Below, piece by piece: positions 1 to 8,248 of a stretch of 11,127 nucleotides of DNA. Numbering within the stretch: position 1 is the stretch's first letter; every line of letters begins with the position of its first letter. The stretch is taken from positions 1 to 11,127 of the forward strand of contig JAGTUZ010000253.1 in NCBI GenBank assembly GCA_018224415.1, given 5' to 3'. The translations under genes were made by a program, and so were the position numbers. The DNA comes from Bacteroidota bacterium. Lineage in GTDB: Bacteria > Bacteroidota > Ignavibacteria > SZUA-365. The notes beneath the pieces are model-generated. The model made no database searches. It saw nothing but the letters and a program-made list of their open reading frames with translations, and had not been told where the DNA came from.

Positions 1-72
1 GGCGCTGATCGCTACCTCGAATTCTCCGTCTCCTTCCAGCACATCCGCAACATCCCGTTTGCCAAACACTAA
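1..72 (+). CDS. C-terminal fragment of an unidentified protein
   Basis: The window opens inside a reading frame that starts at base 1 and ends at TAA (70-72), giving 23 residues that end in ...IRNIPFAKH. A strong terminator begins five bases after the stop codon, which supports a real gene end here. Alternating polar and hydrophobic residues (YLEFSVSF) could be a beta strand, but the fragment is too short to name a family. Confidence 0.6.
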   Translation, partial: GADRYLEFSVSFQHIRNIPFAKH

Positions 73-76
73 AACG

Positions 77-120
77 AAACGGCGAGGAGCGATCGTTATG
101 CGCTCCTCGCCGTTTTTCTT
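77..120 (+). terminator. Rho-independent terminator after the partial gene
   Basis: A perfect 15-bp inverted repeat (77-91 pairs with 101-115; core CGGCGAGGAGCG) closes a 9-base loop and runs into TTTTTCTT at 113-120. The A-rich 5' arm also makes it plausible as a terminator on the opposite strand. It ends the transcript of the partial gene and separates it from the hydrolase gene. Confidence 0.88.
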
Positions 121-146
121 TCCCACTCACAATCTGGCAGCACATC

Positions 147-927
147 ATGATTCCCGCTTTCTACACCGACGACGGCAGCGGCATGCCGTTGCTCCTTATC
201 CATGCCTTCCCGCTCAACGCGGCCATCTGGCAGCCCCAGCGCCGGGACCTCGCCCGCCGCTGGCGGGTCGTCTCCTTCACGCTTCCAGGATTCGGACGGG
301 GCGGTCCGTTTCGCGCAGGCACCACGATCGATGACTGCGCCGACATGGCGGCGGCGATGATGGACGAGCTGCACATCGACCGCGCCGCCGTGGGCGGTTG
401 TTCGATGGGTGGCTATATCACGCTGGCAATGCAGCGCCGGCATCCTGATCGCATGGCCGCAATGATTCTCTCCAACACGCGGGCCGGTGCCGACTCGGCC
501 GAGGTGGCGGAAGGGCGCGCCGCGCAGGCGGCGGACATTCGCGGCGGAGGTCTTGAGGCCTTTCTCGCCGGCATGCGCGAGAAGCTGTTGGGTCCAACCA
601 CGCGCGCGAACGCTCCCGACGTGCAGCGCCTGCTCGACGAGATCCTCGCCACGGCCACGGTCGAAGGCACAGCCGGGATGCTCGAGGCCATGGCAGGAAG
701 GCGTGATGCCAGCGCGCAGCTTGCCGACAGTGACATCCCGGTCTGCCTGATCGCCGGAGCGGAAGACACACTCATTCCCCCTTCCGAGGCGGAAGCCATG
801 CACGCGTCGCTTCCCTCATCGGAATTGCACGTGCTGCCAAACAGCGGCCATCTCAGCTGTCTCGAACGGCCGACGCTGTTCAACAACGTCGTCGACACCT
901 TCCTCGCGCGGCATTTCCCCGCGGGGC

Positions 928-935
<8 letters not shown>
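147..935 (+). CDS. alpha/beta-fold hydrolase
   Basis: This encodes a 262-residue cytoplasmic protein with no signal peptide and the usual length of a single-domain alpha/beta hydrolase. The HAFP oxyanion-region motif is at residues 19-22. The nucleophile elbow GCSMGG is at 84-89 with Ser86 as nucleophile. The acid is probably Asp207 (GAEDTLIP) and the base His235 (NSGHLSCLERP). The spacing and the GHLSCLERP-type ending recall the BioH/PcaD-like group of small carboxylester or lactone hydrolases, but the substrate cannot be read from the sequence. The start is the first ATG in frame and has no good Shine-Dalgarno sequence. The stop overlaps the start of the transporter gene by 8 bases, so the two are almost certainly co-transcribed and translationally coupled. 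The hydrolase might act on a compound imported by that transporter; this is inference. Confidence 0.9.
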
Positions 936-2460
<1,525 letters not shown>

Positions 2461-2611
2461 ATCCCGCAGCAGGGTGTTCGCAGGCGATCGGGGCAGGATT
2501 TTTGAACCATCGCCGCCTTGGAATTTGTGTGCGGAACTGTCAAATTTCTCTATTGACCGAAACAGTTGTCCTGATCACCGTACCAACGACCTCCATCGCA
2601 TGCACACGGGA
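2461..2611. other. intergenic gap, nothing recognised
   Basis: The gap separates the symporter stop from the start of the exported barrel-like protein. It is somewhat less GC-rich than the genes. I see no hairpin with a T-run and no convincing -35/-10 pair. A lone TTGACC lies at 2553-2558 without a matching -10 box. Where the next gene's transcript starts is open. Confidence 0.4.
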
Positions 2612-3298
2612 ATGAAGCACAAGCCCCTCGTCCACGCCACCCTGTTCCTTGTCCTCGCCGCCTTGCTCGGCACATTCCTGCCGGCACAGGCACAGAATCC
2701 ATTCCAATTGAAGCGCACGAAAAAGGAAAGCGTGCCCATCAACGTGCAGATACTGGCCGGGTACAACGGCATGTCCGATCCGGCGGAGTTCTACCAGGAC
2801 CGATTCGAAAACACCAACCTCACTGCCATCGGTGGTGTCGCATTCGGACTGTTGGGCATGATCGAACTCGACACGATTATTTCCCAGGTCTGGGTGGGTG
2901 CGGATGTGCGTTATTTCCGCCTGTACAAGCGCGCTCTGTATGACGACCCGGGCGTGTATTTTGTTGGGGAGCCGGAATCCGGGGGCACGGTCGACGCCAT
3001 CGAAGCCTTATGGGCGCTGGAGGCGAATGCGTTTGTCGCATTCGGTCCCGTCTGGAAGTTCACCGTGCTGTTCGGCGGCGGAGCGCAGTACCATGACGCG
3101 AGTGTCGACAGGGACTTCGCACTCGAGGGCAGTCTCACCGAGGACCGGTTCATTCCCGTCGCCACGGCCGGCCTGAACGTCATCCTCCTCGCGTACGACC
3201 ACGGGAGCATCGACGCGCACTTCCGCGCTGTCAAGGGTTTCGGAGAGTATGGCAGTTTTCATGTCCTGTCCATGCTCGGCTTCACCTTCGCCTTCTGA
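2612..3298 (+). CDS. small exported protein, probable outer-membrane beta-barrel
   Basis: This encodes 228 residues of no family I recognise. The N-terminus is a clear Sec signal peptide: a Lys/His-rich start, a hydrophobic core at about 9-24, and a likely cleavage after AQA at 25-27. The mature part consists of short alternating aromatic/hydrophobic stretches such as VWVGADVRYFRLY (93-105) and VWKFTVLFGGGAQY (147-160). It ends in a phenylalanine after LGFTFAF, the pattern of outer-membrane barrels recognised by BamA. The size suits an eight-strand barrel of the OmpW/OmpA-like type. The reading frame is open far upstream, but ATG 2612 gives the best signal peptide. ATG 2600 would add four residues, and neither has a good ribosome site. 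It converges on the haem lipoprotein gene, 80 bases away. Confidence 0.75.
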   Translation: MKHKPLVHATLFLVLAALLGTFLPAQAQNPFQLKRTKKESVPINVQILAGYNGMSDPAEFYQDRFENTNLTAIGGVAFGLLGMIELDTIISQVWVGADVRYFRLYKRALYDDPGVYFVGEPESGGTVDAIEALWALEANAFVAFGPVWKFTVLFGGGAQYHDASVDRDFALEGSLTEDRFIPVATAGLNVILLAYDHGSIDAHFRAVKGFGEYGSFHVLSMLGFTFAF

Positions 3299-3307
3299 CC
3301 CGCCTTC

Positions 3308-3322
3308 GCCTGCTTCGCAGGC
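3308..3322. terminator. weak hairpin between convergent genes
   Basis: GCCTGC (3308-3313) and GCAGGC (3317-3322) form a 6-bp stem with a TTC loop, flanked by CGCC (3301-3304) and GGCG (3326-3329), which can pair around it. No T-run follows on either strand, so a role in ending the two convergent transcripts is only possible. Confidence 0.3.
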
Positions 3323-3338
3323 TTCGGCGCGGCAGGCC

Positions 3339-3378
3339 CGCCTCTCCGCCTTTCCGCCTTTACGCCTCTCCGTCCTCC
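3339..3378. repeat. tandem octamer repeat, consensus CGCCTYTC
   Basis: Five consecutive 8-base units are CGCCTCTC, CGCCTTTC, CGCCTTTA, CGCCTCTC and the diverged CGTCCTCC. They run exactly up to the stop codon of the reverse-strand haem lipoprotein gene at 3379. The array fills half of the gap between two convergent genes. One strand is purely pyrimidine apart from single G or A positions in each unit. Confidence 0.8.
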
Positions 3379-4032
3379 TCATTCTCCCAAGGGAACAATG
3401 ACACTCACCGCCCCGCGGAGGTCACCCACGGCATAGCCCGTCGCGAGATCGTTCGGATACTGCTCGCGCAGCGCCTGCTGCACGTCCTGCGGAATCTGTT
3501 CGGGCGTCCCGTGACAGCCCAGGCAGTTTTTCATGACGGTGATGGGTTTGAGAAAGCGCAGCACCTCGCGGCCGTCCTGCTTGACGACTTCCACATGCGC
3601 GGTTGCCGGCTCGATTTCCCCTTTCTCCGCGAGATCCGCAAAACGTGCGAGCACGCGACGTTCGAAGGCGTCGGGTGCGTCGACGGGGTTGCGGGTTTTC
3701 TCGGTGACACGCCGGATTTCAACACCCTCCTCGACGCCGATCAGCGTGCTCAGTTCCTGGGCGCGGCTCGAGCAGTGCGTGACCGTGCCGGCGAGCCCTT
3801 GTTCCTTGATGTGTGTCTGCACCTCACCCATCAGCGTGCTCACGAGACGTTGCGTCGCCTGACGGGCCTTCTGTTCCGCCGCGTCGCGCTCTGACTGCGT
3901 GTCGCCGGCATTATCCGCGCCGCTGCATGCGGGCAAGGACAACAGACAGGCAAGCAGCAGTGCGGAGAGCGCCGCGCGCGCCCTGTGCCGCGGGGCCGAT
4001 GGCTGGGGACTGGGAACGGGGTTGGTTTTCAT
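3379..4032 (-). CDS. DUF3365 (Tll0287-like) monohaem c-type lipoprotein
   Basis: This encodes 217 residues. The N-terminus is a lipoprotein signal: a basic region (RHRARA), a hydrophobic core at 21-33 and the lipobox LPAC with Cys36. The mature protein is therefore probably membrane-anchored in the periplasm. One haem c site, CLGCH, is at 170-174. The family pattern is clear: THCSSRA at 85-91, RRVTEKTRNPVDAPDAFE at 107-124, and GYAVGDLRGAVSV at 199-211. In the solved Tll0287 structure I recall a cysteine as distal haem ligand; Cys87 lies where that conserved cysteine is expected. The family serves as stand-alone periplasmic cytochromes or as sensor domains. The ATG at 4032 was chosen because GAGGAGG lies 8 bases upstream. 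An upstream in-frame ATG at 4107 would bury the lipobox behind 25 extra residues. It is divergent from the seven-haem cytochrome gene. Confidence 0.9.
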   Translation of the reverse strand: MKTNPVPSPQPSAPRHRARAALSALLLACLLSLPACSGADNAGDTQSERDAAEQKARQATQRLVSTLMGEVQTHIKEQGLAGTVTHCSSRAQELSTLIGVEEGVEIRRVTEKTRNPVDAPDAFERRVLARFADLAEKGEIEPATAHVEVVKQDGREVLRFLKPITVMKNCLGCHGTPEQIPQDVQQALREQYPNDLATGYAVGDLRGAVSVIVPLGE

Positions 4033-4102
4033 GTCCGTGTCCTCCTCGGGTCTGGGATCGGATTGATGGTATGGGACCATTCTACGAAACGCCGCGAACG
4101 GA

Positions 4103-4111
4103 TGCAATATT
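4103..4111. promoter_or_regulatory. TGCAATATT motif, shared with upstream region of the 13-haem gene
   Basis: The 9-mer TGCAATATT stands about 80 bases before the seven-haem gene and 71 bases before the haem lipoprotein start. The identical 9-mer occurs at 5803-5811 ahead of the thirteen-haem gene. In a GC-rich sequence an exact AT-rich match before both cytochrome genes suggests a common regulator, though the factor is unknown. Confidence 0.4.
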
Positions 4112-4121
4112 ATCTTCCCTT

Positions 4122-4151
4122 TTTATCCCGTATTATTGACGCAAGTGTCAA
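4122..4151 (-). promoter_or_regulatory. possible divergent promoter for the haem lipoprotein gene
   Basis: On the reverse strand TTGACA (4151-4146) is followed after 18 bases by GATAAA (4127-4122). The -35 is the right arm of the palindrome. The -10 match is only four of six, so this is weaker than the forward promoter. Confidence 0.3.
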
Positions 4152-4155
4152 TAAT
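4132..4155. promoter_or_regulatory. 24-bp palindromic operator candidate between divergent haem genes
   Basis: ATTATTGAC (4132-4140) and GTCAATAAT (4147-4155) are perfect 9-bp inverted arms around the spacer GCAAGT. Each arm contains TTGAC, so on both strands it coincides with a plausible -35 box, one firing toward each gene. The TTGAC-N6-GTCAA core has the geometry of a dimeric regulator site. Its spacing differs from the FNR consensus (N4), and it does not match the CRP half-site TGTGA. Confidence 0.65.
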
Positions 4156-4164
4156 TGATAGATT
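4136..4164 (+). promoter_or_regulatory. predicted promoter for the seven-haem cytochrome gene
   Basis: TTGACG (4136-4141) and TAGATT (4159-4164) are spaced by 17 bases, a good sigma-70-type arrangement. The -35 box lies in the left arm of the palindrome. The -10 overlaps a second small inverted repeat, GATTG-CA-CAATC (4161-4172). Transcription would start about 20 bases before the ATG at 4191. Confidence 0.5.
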
Positions 4165-4190
4165 GCACAATCAACAGTGGAGAGAGTCCC

Positions 4191-5681
4191 ATGCCCAGAC
4201 TCCCGAAAAATTTCTACAATCCCGTCAGCCTCATCGGCTCAGGTATAGCGCTGGTGTCGTTCGGCACCGTCATCATCTTTTTCCTGATGGACGTGCTGGG
4301 ATACACGCAGTCACCGTATCTCGGCATTTTCACCTACATGATCATTCCGGCAGTGATGGTATTCGGCCTGCTGCTGATCCCCTTCGGTGCGATACTCGAG
4401 CGGAGGCGCCTGCGCAAGCACGGCAATGTTCCCCGCCGCTACCTGGTGGTGGACCTCAACGAGCCGACGCATCGCACGGCAGTGATGATCTTCACCGTGG
4501 TCACGATGCTGCTGGTTGTGGTTTCCGCTGCCGGCACCTACCAGGCGTACAATTACTCCGAGTCGGTGGAATTCTGCGGCGAGGTGTGCCATGTGGTGAT
4601 GGAGCCCGAGTACGTGGCCTACCAGCATTCGCCGCATGCGCGAGTTTCCTGCGCGGAATGCCATATAGGCGGGGGGGCGGACTGGTTCGTCAAGGCCAAG
4701 ATCTCCGGCGCCTACCAGGTGTATTCGGTGATGTTCGACAAGTTCGCGCGTCCGATCGAAACACCCATCGCCAACCTGCGTCCCGCCCGCGAGACCTGCG
4801 AGGAATGCCACTGGCCGAACGTGTTCACCGGCGTGAAGGAACTCGCGAAGGTGTACTATCCCATCGACACCACCGAGTCCGAGCCCTGGACCATCGTGAT
4901 GAATCTGAAGATCGGAGGTGGCCAGAGTGAATTGGGGCCGACCACCGGCATCCACTGGCACATGAACACGGCCAACGTTGTACGCTATGTCGCCACCGAC
5001 CAGAAGCGCCAGGTGATCCCCTGGATCGAGTCGACGGATCTGACGGGCAAGACGAAAATCTACCGTTCGATCGAAACAACGGTGGAGGACGCGGAACTCG
5101 CAAAACACGAGAAGCGGACGATGGACTGCATCGACTGCCACAACCGCCCGTCGCATATCTACTACCCGCCGTTCCGCACGATCAACGACGCGATGGCGCT
5201 CAACCGCATCGACTCGACGCTGCCCAACATCCGCGCCCTGGCATCAGTGGCGCTTACCAATGAATACCGCACAAAAGAAGAAGCGTTGCGGCTCATCCCC
5301 AGCTTCGTGCGCCGCGAGCTAAGGACACACGCTCCAAACGTGCTGCGTACCCGCACAAACGACGTGGATCGCAGCATCCGGGAGATCATGGCGATCTACA
5401 CGCGCAATTTCTTCCCCGAGATGAAAGTCACCTGGCAGCATTATCCCAACAATATCGGGCATACCTACGATCTGGGCTGCTTCCGCTGCCATGACAACAA
5501 GCATGTGACCGAGGACGGTGAAGTGCTCACCAACGACTGCAATGTCTGCCACACCATCGTCGAGCAGGGTCCCACAAGCAATCCGCAGCAAAACATCCGC
5601 GGAATGGAATTCGTCCACCCCGCCGACATCGACGGCGCCTGGCGCGACGTACCCTGCTCGAGCTGCCATCTCGGCATCTGA
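4191..5681 (+). CDS. seven-haem NapC/NirT-family membrane cytochrome c (ImcH-like)
   Basis: This encodes 496 residues. The ATG at 4191 was chosen because GGAGAG lies 6 bases upstream; an in-frame ATG at 4155 would add 12 residues and overlap the operator. Three hydrophobic helices come first (about 12-36, 46-70 and 97-118), then a large periplasmic part. Six CXXCH sites bind haem c: 154-158, 203-207, 313-317, 430-434, 450-454 and 489-493. A seventh, CGEVCH at 129-134, has three residues between the cysteines. The stretch after it, VVMEPEYVAYQHSPHARVSCAECHIG, is typical of the NapC/NirT family, whose members oxidise quinol and pass electrons to periplasmic partners. NapC and NrfH have one helix and four haems. 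The larger form with three helices and seven haems resembles Geobacter ImcH. The gene lies 253 bases before the thirteen-haem gene and is divergent from the haem lipoprotein gene. Confidence 0.92.
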   Translation: MPRLPKNFYNPVSLIGSGIALVSFGTVIIFFLMDVLGYTQSPYLGIFTYMIIPAVMVFGLLLIPFGAILERRRLRKHGNVPRRYLVVDLNEPTHRTAVMIFTVVTMLLVVVSAAGTYQAYNYSESVEFCGEVCHVVMEPEYVAYQHSPHARVSCAECHIGGGADWFVKAKISGAYQVYSVMFDKFARPIETPIANLRPARETCEECHWPNVFTGVKELAKVYYPIDTTESEPWTIVMNLKIGGGQSELGPTTGIHWHMNTANVVRYVATDQKRQVIPWIESTDLTGKTKIYRSIETTVEDAELAKHEKRTMDCIDCHNRPSHIYYPPFRTINDAMALNRIDSTLPNIRALASVALTNEYRTKEEALRLIPSFVRRELRTHAPNVLRTRTNDVDRSIREIMAIYTRNFFPEMKVTWQHYPNNIGHTYDLGCFRCHDNKHVTEDGEVLTNDCNVCHTIVEQGPTSNPQQNIRGMEFVHPADIDGAWRDVPCSSCHLGI

Positions 5682-5934
5682 CCACTGCGGCGCGGCCCTC
5701 CGGAATCGGTACGGTCCACACACGCAAGCCACGAGGCATCCGGATCGGGTGATTCGCAGATTCCGGTCTTCAGTTCTCTATGCAAATTATCGCTTTTGGC
5801 ATTGCAATATTGCCTGTGATTTCGGATTTTTAAGTGACAATATTTCGTAGCGGAAATAGTTTCCTTTGGCAAGCATTCATCCGCATCTCATGACCAAATA
5901 ACACGCACATCCCCTCCGAAAGGAAGCCTTTTTT
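5682..5934. other. AT-rich upstream region of the thirteen-haem gene
   Basis: The first half is GC-rich and unremarkable, and no terminator is visible after the seven-haem gene. From about 5775 the sequence turns AT-rich. It carries TGCAAATTAT (5781-5790), the 10-bp palindrome GCAATATTGC (5804-5813) and a related CAATATT (5838-5844), 33 bases downstream of the first, about three helical turns. GTGACA (5834-5839) with TAGTTT (5857-5862) is a weak promoter possibility. The size and composition suggest the gene has its own promoter and is not simply read through from upstream. Confidence 0.5.
5803..5813. promoter_or_regulatory. palindromic GCAATATTGC motif
   Basis: GCAATATTGC (5804-5813) is a perfect 10-bp palindrome preceded by T, giving the 9-mer TGCAATATT that also occurs at 4103-4111. 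A partial copy, CAATATT, lies at 5838-5844. It is a candidate binding site for a regulator of both cytochrome genes. Confidence 0.4.
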
Positions 5935-8109
5935 ATGCCCAAAAAAAAGACATTCTTGTCCGCGATTTTCACAATGGCGCTTCTGACCCTCGGCGCCATG
6001 TCTCTGGTTGCGCAGACAAACGACGACTGTCTCGCCTGTCACAGCGACCGGGAAATGACGATGGAAAAGAACGGCCGCGAGATATCCCTGTACACGAATG
6101 CGTCCGTGCTCCGCAAGTCCAGCCATGCGAAACAATCCTGCGTCTCCTGCCACACCGGCTTCGACCCGAACGAAATGCCGCACAAGGAGAACATCCAGCC
6201 GGTGCGCTGTACGAGCTGCCACCAGGACGCGGTGGTCAAGCACCAGTTCCACTCGGTGCAGCTGACGCTGGCGCGGCAGAAAGGCACGCTCGAGAACGCG
6301 TGCAAGCAGTGCCATGGCACGCATGAGGTAATGCGGCTGGACAATCCGGCCTCGCCCTTCCACGAATCAAATCTCACGCAGAGCTGCGCGAAATGCCATG
6401 AGGACGTTTCGAAAACCTTCGCGGAGTCCGGACATGGCCAGGCGCTTGCCAAGGGCATAAAGGGTGCGCCGACGTGCATTGATTGCCATACACAGGATGT
6501 GACCGGACACCAAGGCAAGCTCGACAAGGCGCAGACCAAGCTGGTTCAGGAGCAGCTCTGCCTGGACTGCCACACCGACAACGAAGACGTGCGCAAGCGC
6601 ATGGGTCCGACTGCGGCCTTTATCAAGTCCGTCGAACAGAGCGTGCACGGCAGGGCACTGCGAGGGGGCAACGGCGACGCGGCGAGCTGCGTCGACTGCC
6701 ACGGCAGCCATGAGATGAAGAGCGGTTGGGATCCGACATCAAAGACCCACAAGAGCAACATCGCCGACGACTGCGGCGCCTGCCACACCGACATCGCAAC
6801 GGAATTCAAGACCAGCATCCATGGAAAGGCGATTGCGCGCGGCAATCTGAGCAGTCCTTCCTGCACTGACTGCCACGGTGAGCACAACATCCTCAACGTG
6901 GCCGACCCAAATGCACCCGTCGCACCACAAAACCTCTCGCGGCAAGTCTGTTCTCCCTGCCACAGTTCTCTCGCGCTGTCGGAGAAATATGGTCTGGATT
7001 CCCGGCAGACCCGCAGCTATGAAGACAGTTACCATGGCCTGGCGTTGGTGGGTGGCTCCGCGCAGGTCGCCAACTGTGCCAGCTGCCACGGCGTGCACAA
7101 CATCCTTCCGTCGAGCGACCCGGCGTCGCTGGTACACAAGGACAATCTCGTCGCCACCTGCGGCACCTGCCACCCGAACGCCAGTGTACGTTTCGCGACC
7201 GGCAAGATCCACGTGGTGGAGGACGATGCGGAAAACGAGCCGCTGCTGTACTGGATCGCCACGATCTACATTCTCCTTATCATCGTGATCATCGGCGGCA
7301 TGCTGCTGCACAACATCCTGGACTTCCGCCGCAAGGCGATCAACAAGCTGAAAATCCGCCGCGGCCATCTGCCGCATCACATCGGCAGCACGCGTTTGCA
7401 CGTACGCATGACGCTCAACGAACGGCTGCAGCATGGCTCGCTGCTGGTCAGCTTCATGTTGCTGGTCATCACCGGATTCATGCTGCGCTTCCCCGAGGCG
7501 TGGTGGGTCGAGATGATCCGCGGTCTCAGCGAGGACGCATTCGAATACCGCTCGCTCATCCACCGCATCGCCGGCGTGTGGATCATCGCTGCCAGCGTCT
7601 ATCACATCTTCTACCTCGCCTTTACGGAGCGCGGACGGCAACTGTTCTTCGACCTGCTGCCCCGCTGGAAGGACGCCACCGACGCCGTCGGCGTACTGAA
7701 GTACAACATCGGGCTCTCCGAGATCAAGCCCAAGTTCGAGCGTTTCTCCTACATCGAGAAAGCCGAATACTGGGCGCTGGTCTGGGGCAACATCGTCATG
7801 GGCGCCACGGGTGTACTGATGTGGTTCGACGAGTACTTCCTCGACATCTTCACCAAGGTCGGCTACGATGTGGCCCGTTCCATCCACTACTACGAGGCCT
7901 GGCTCGCGACGCTGGCCATTCTCGTCTGGCATATCTACTTCGTCATCTTCAATCCCGACGTGTACCCGATGAATCTGGCCTGGCTCAAGGGCACGATCAC
8001 CGAGGAGGAGATGGAAGACGAGCATCCGCTGGAACTCGAGCGCATCCGGCAGGCCGAAGGAGAGGATGCCGACAGCGACATGGTCACCATCCCCACCGAC
8101 GAGGAATAA
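5935..8109 (+). CDS. thirteen-haem cytochrome c fused to a cytochrome b561-type membrane domain (CbcL-like)
   Basis: This encodes 724 residues with AAAGGAAG upstream of the ATG. A Sec signal peptide (1-27, KKK start, likely cleavage after VAQ) is followed by a periplasmic domain with thirteen CXXCH sites. The first cysteines are at 32, 69, 92, 123, 151, 181, 209, 252, 280, 310, 339, 381 and 409. Four similar units repeat a His-Gly step (H167, H238, H296, H367) about 14 residues before a CXXCH, three of them ending in CHGxH. This suggests module duplication. A membrane helix at about 437-460 leads to a four-helix domain (about 500-520, 541-562, 611-632, 653-675). Candidate haem b ligands there are His500, His543, His557, His651 and His666. 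The C-terminus is acidic and cytoplasmic. Such fusions link the quinone pool through haem b to periplasmic haem c. Geobacter CbcL has the same order with nine haems c. The acceptor here is unknown. Confidence 0.92.
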   Translation: MPKKKTFLSAIFTMALLTLGAMSLVAQTNDDCLACHSDREMTMEKNGREISLYTNASVLRKSSHAKQSCVSCHTGFDPNEMPHKENIQPVRCTSCHQDAVVKHQFHSVQLTLARQKGTLENACKQCHGTHEVMRLDNPASPFHESNLTQSCAKCHEDVSKTFAESGHGQALAKGIKGAPTCIDCHTQDVTGHQGKLDKAQTKLVQEQLCLDCHTDNEDVRKRMGPTAAFIKSVEQSVHGRALRGGNGDAASCVDCHGSHEMKSGWDPTSKTHKSNIADDCGACHTDIATEFKTSIHGKAIARGNLSSPSCTDCHGEHNILNVADPNAPVAPQNLSRQVCSPCHSSLALSEKYGLDSRQTRSYEDSYHGLALVGGSAQVANCASCHGVHNILPSSDPASLVHKDNLVATCGTCHPNASVRFATGKIHVVEDDAENEPLLYWIATIYILLIIVIIGGMLLHNILDFRRKAINKLKIRRGHLPHHIGSTRLHVRMTLNERLQHGSLLVSFMLLVITGFMLRFPEAWWVEMIRGLSEDAFEYRSLIHRIAGVWIIAASVYHIFYLAFTERGRQLFFDLLPRWKDATDAVGVLKYNIGLSEIKPKFERFSYIEKAEYWALVWGNIVMGATGVLMWFDEYFLDIFTKVGYDVARSIHYYEAWLATLAILVWHIYFVIFNPDVYPMNLAWLKGTITEEEMEDEHPLELERIRQAEGEDADSDMVTIPTDEE

Positions 8110-8167
8110 CCGACCCCTGTCCGCAAGCCCCCCGTTCAACCCAGCTTGGCGACCACCCTGAAACACC

Positions 8168-8197
8168 GCGCGGCGAGGATACCCATCCTCGCCGCGC
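8168..8197. terminator. strong hairpin between convergent genes, probable bidirectional terminator
   Basis: A perfect 13-bp stem (8168-8180 with 8185-8197, core GCGGCGAGGAT) closes the loop ACCC. The bases after it (TTGGTATTTC) are only moderately T-rich, so termination strength is uncertain. It lies between the end of the thirteen-haem gene and the end of the DUF1634 gene. Its arm shares CGGCGAGGA with the terminator at 77-120. Confidence 0.65.
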
Positions 8198-8248
8198 TTG
8201 GTATTTCACATCAGATTCTGATGCCCGGTGATGCGTGATGCCAGTGCT

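Noticed and set aside
4132..4155. A canonical FNR or CRP box
   Set aside because: The arm spacing is six, not the four of FNR, and the arms are TTGAC and not TGTGA. It stays an unassigned operator.
5941..5948. Run of eight A just after the start codon of the thirteen-haem gene, and a run of seven G at 4671-4677 in the seven-haem gene, as phase-variation tracts
   Set aside because: Both frames are intact. The A-run simply encodes the Lys-rich start of a signal peptide, and the G-run encodes Gly residues in a loop. Without length differences between strains there is no support.
6739..8166. A 475-codon open frame antisense to the thirteen-haem gene
   Set aside because: Low-complexity Asp/Val/Gln/Gly composition and complete overlap with a strongly supported gene; it is a shadow frame.
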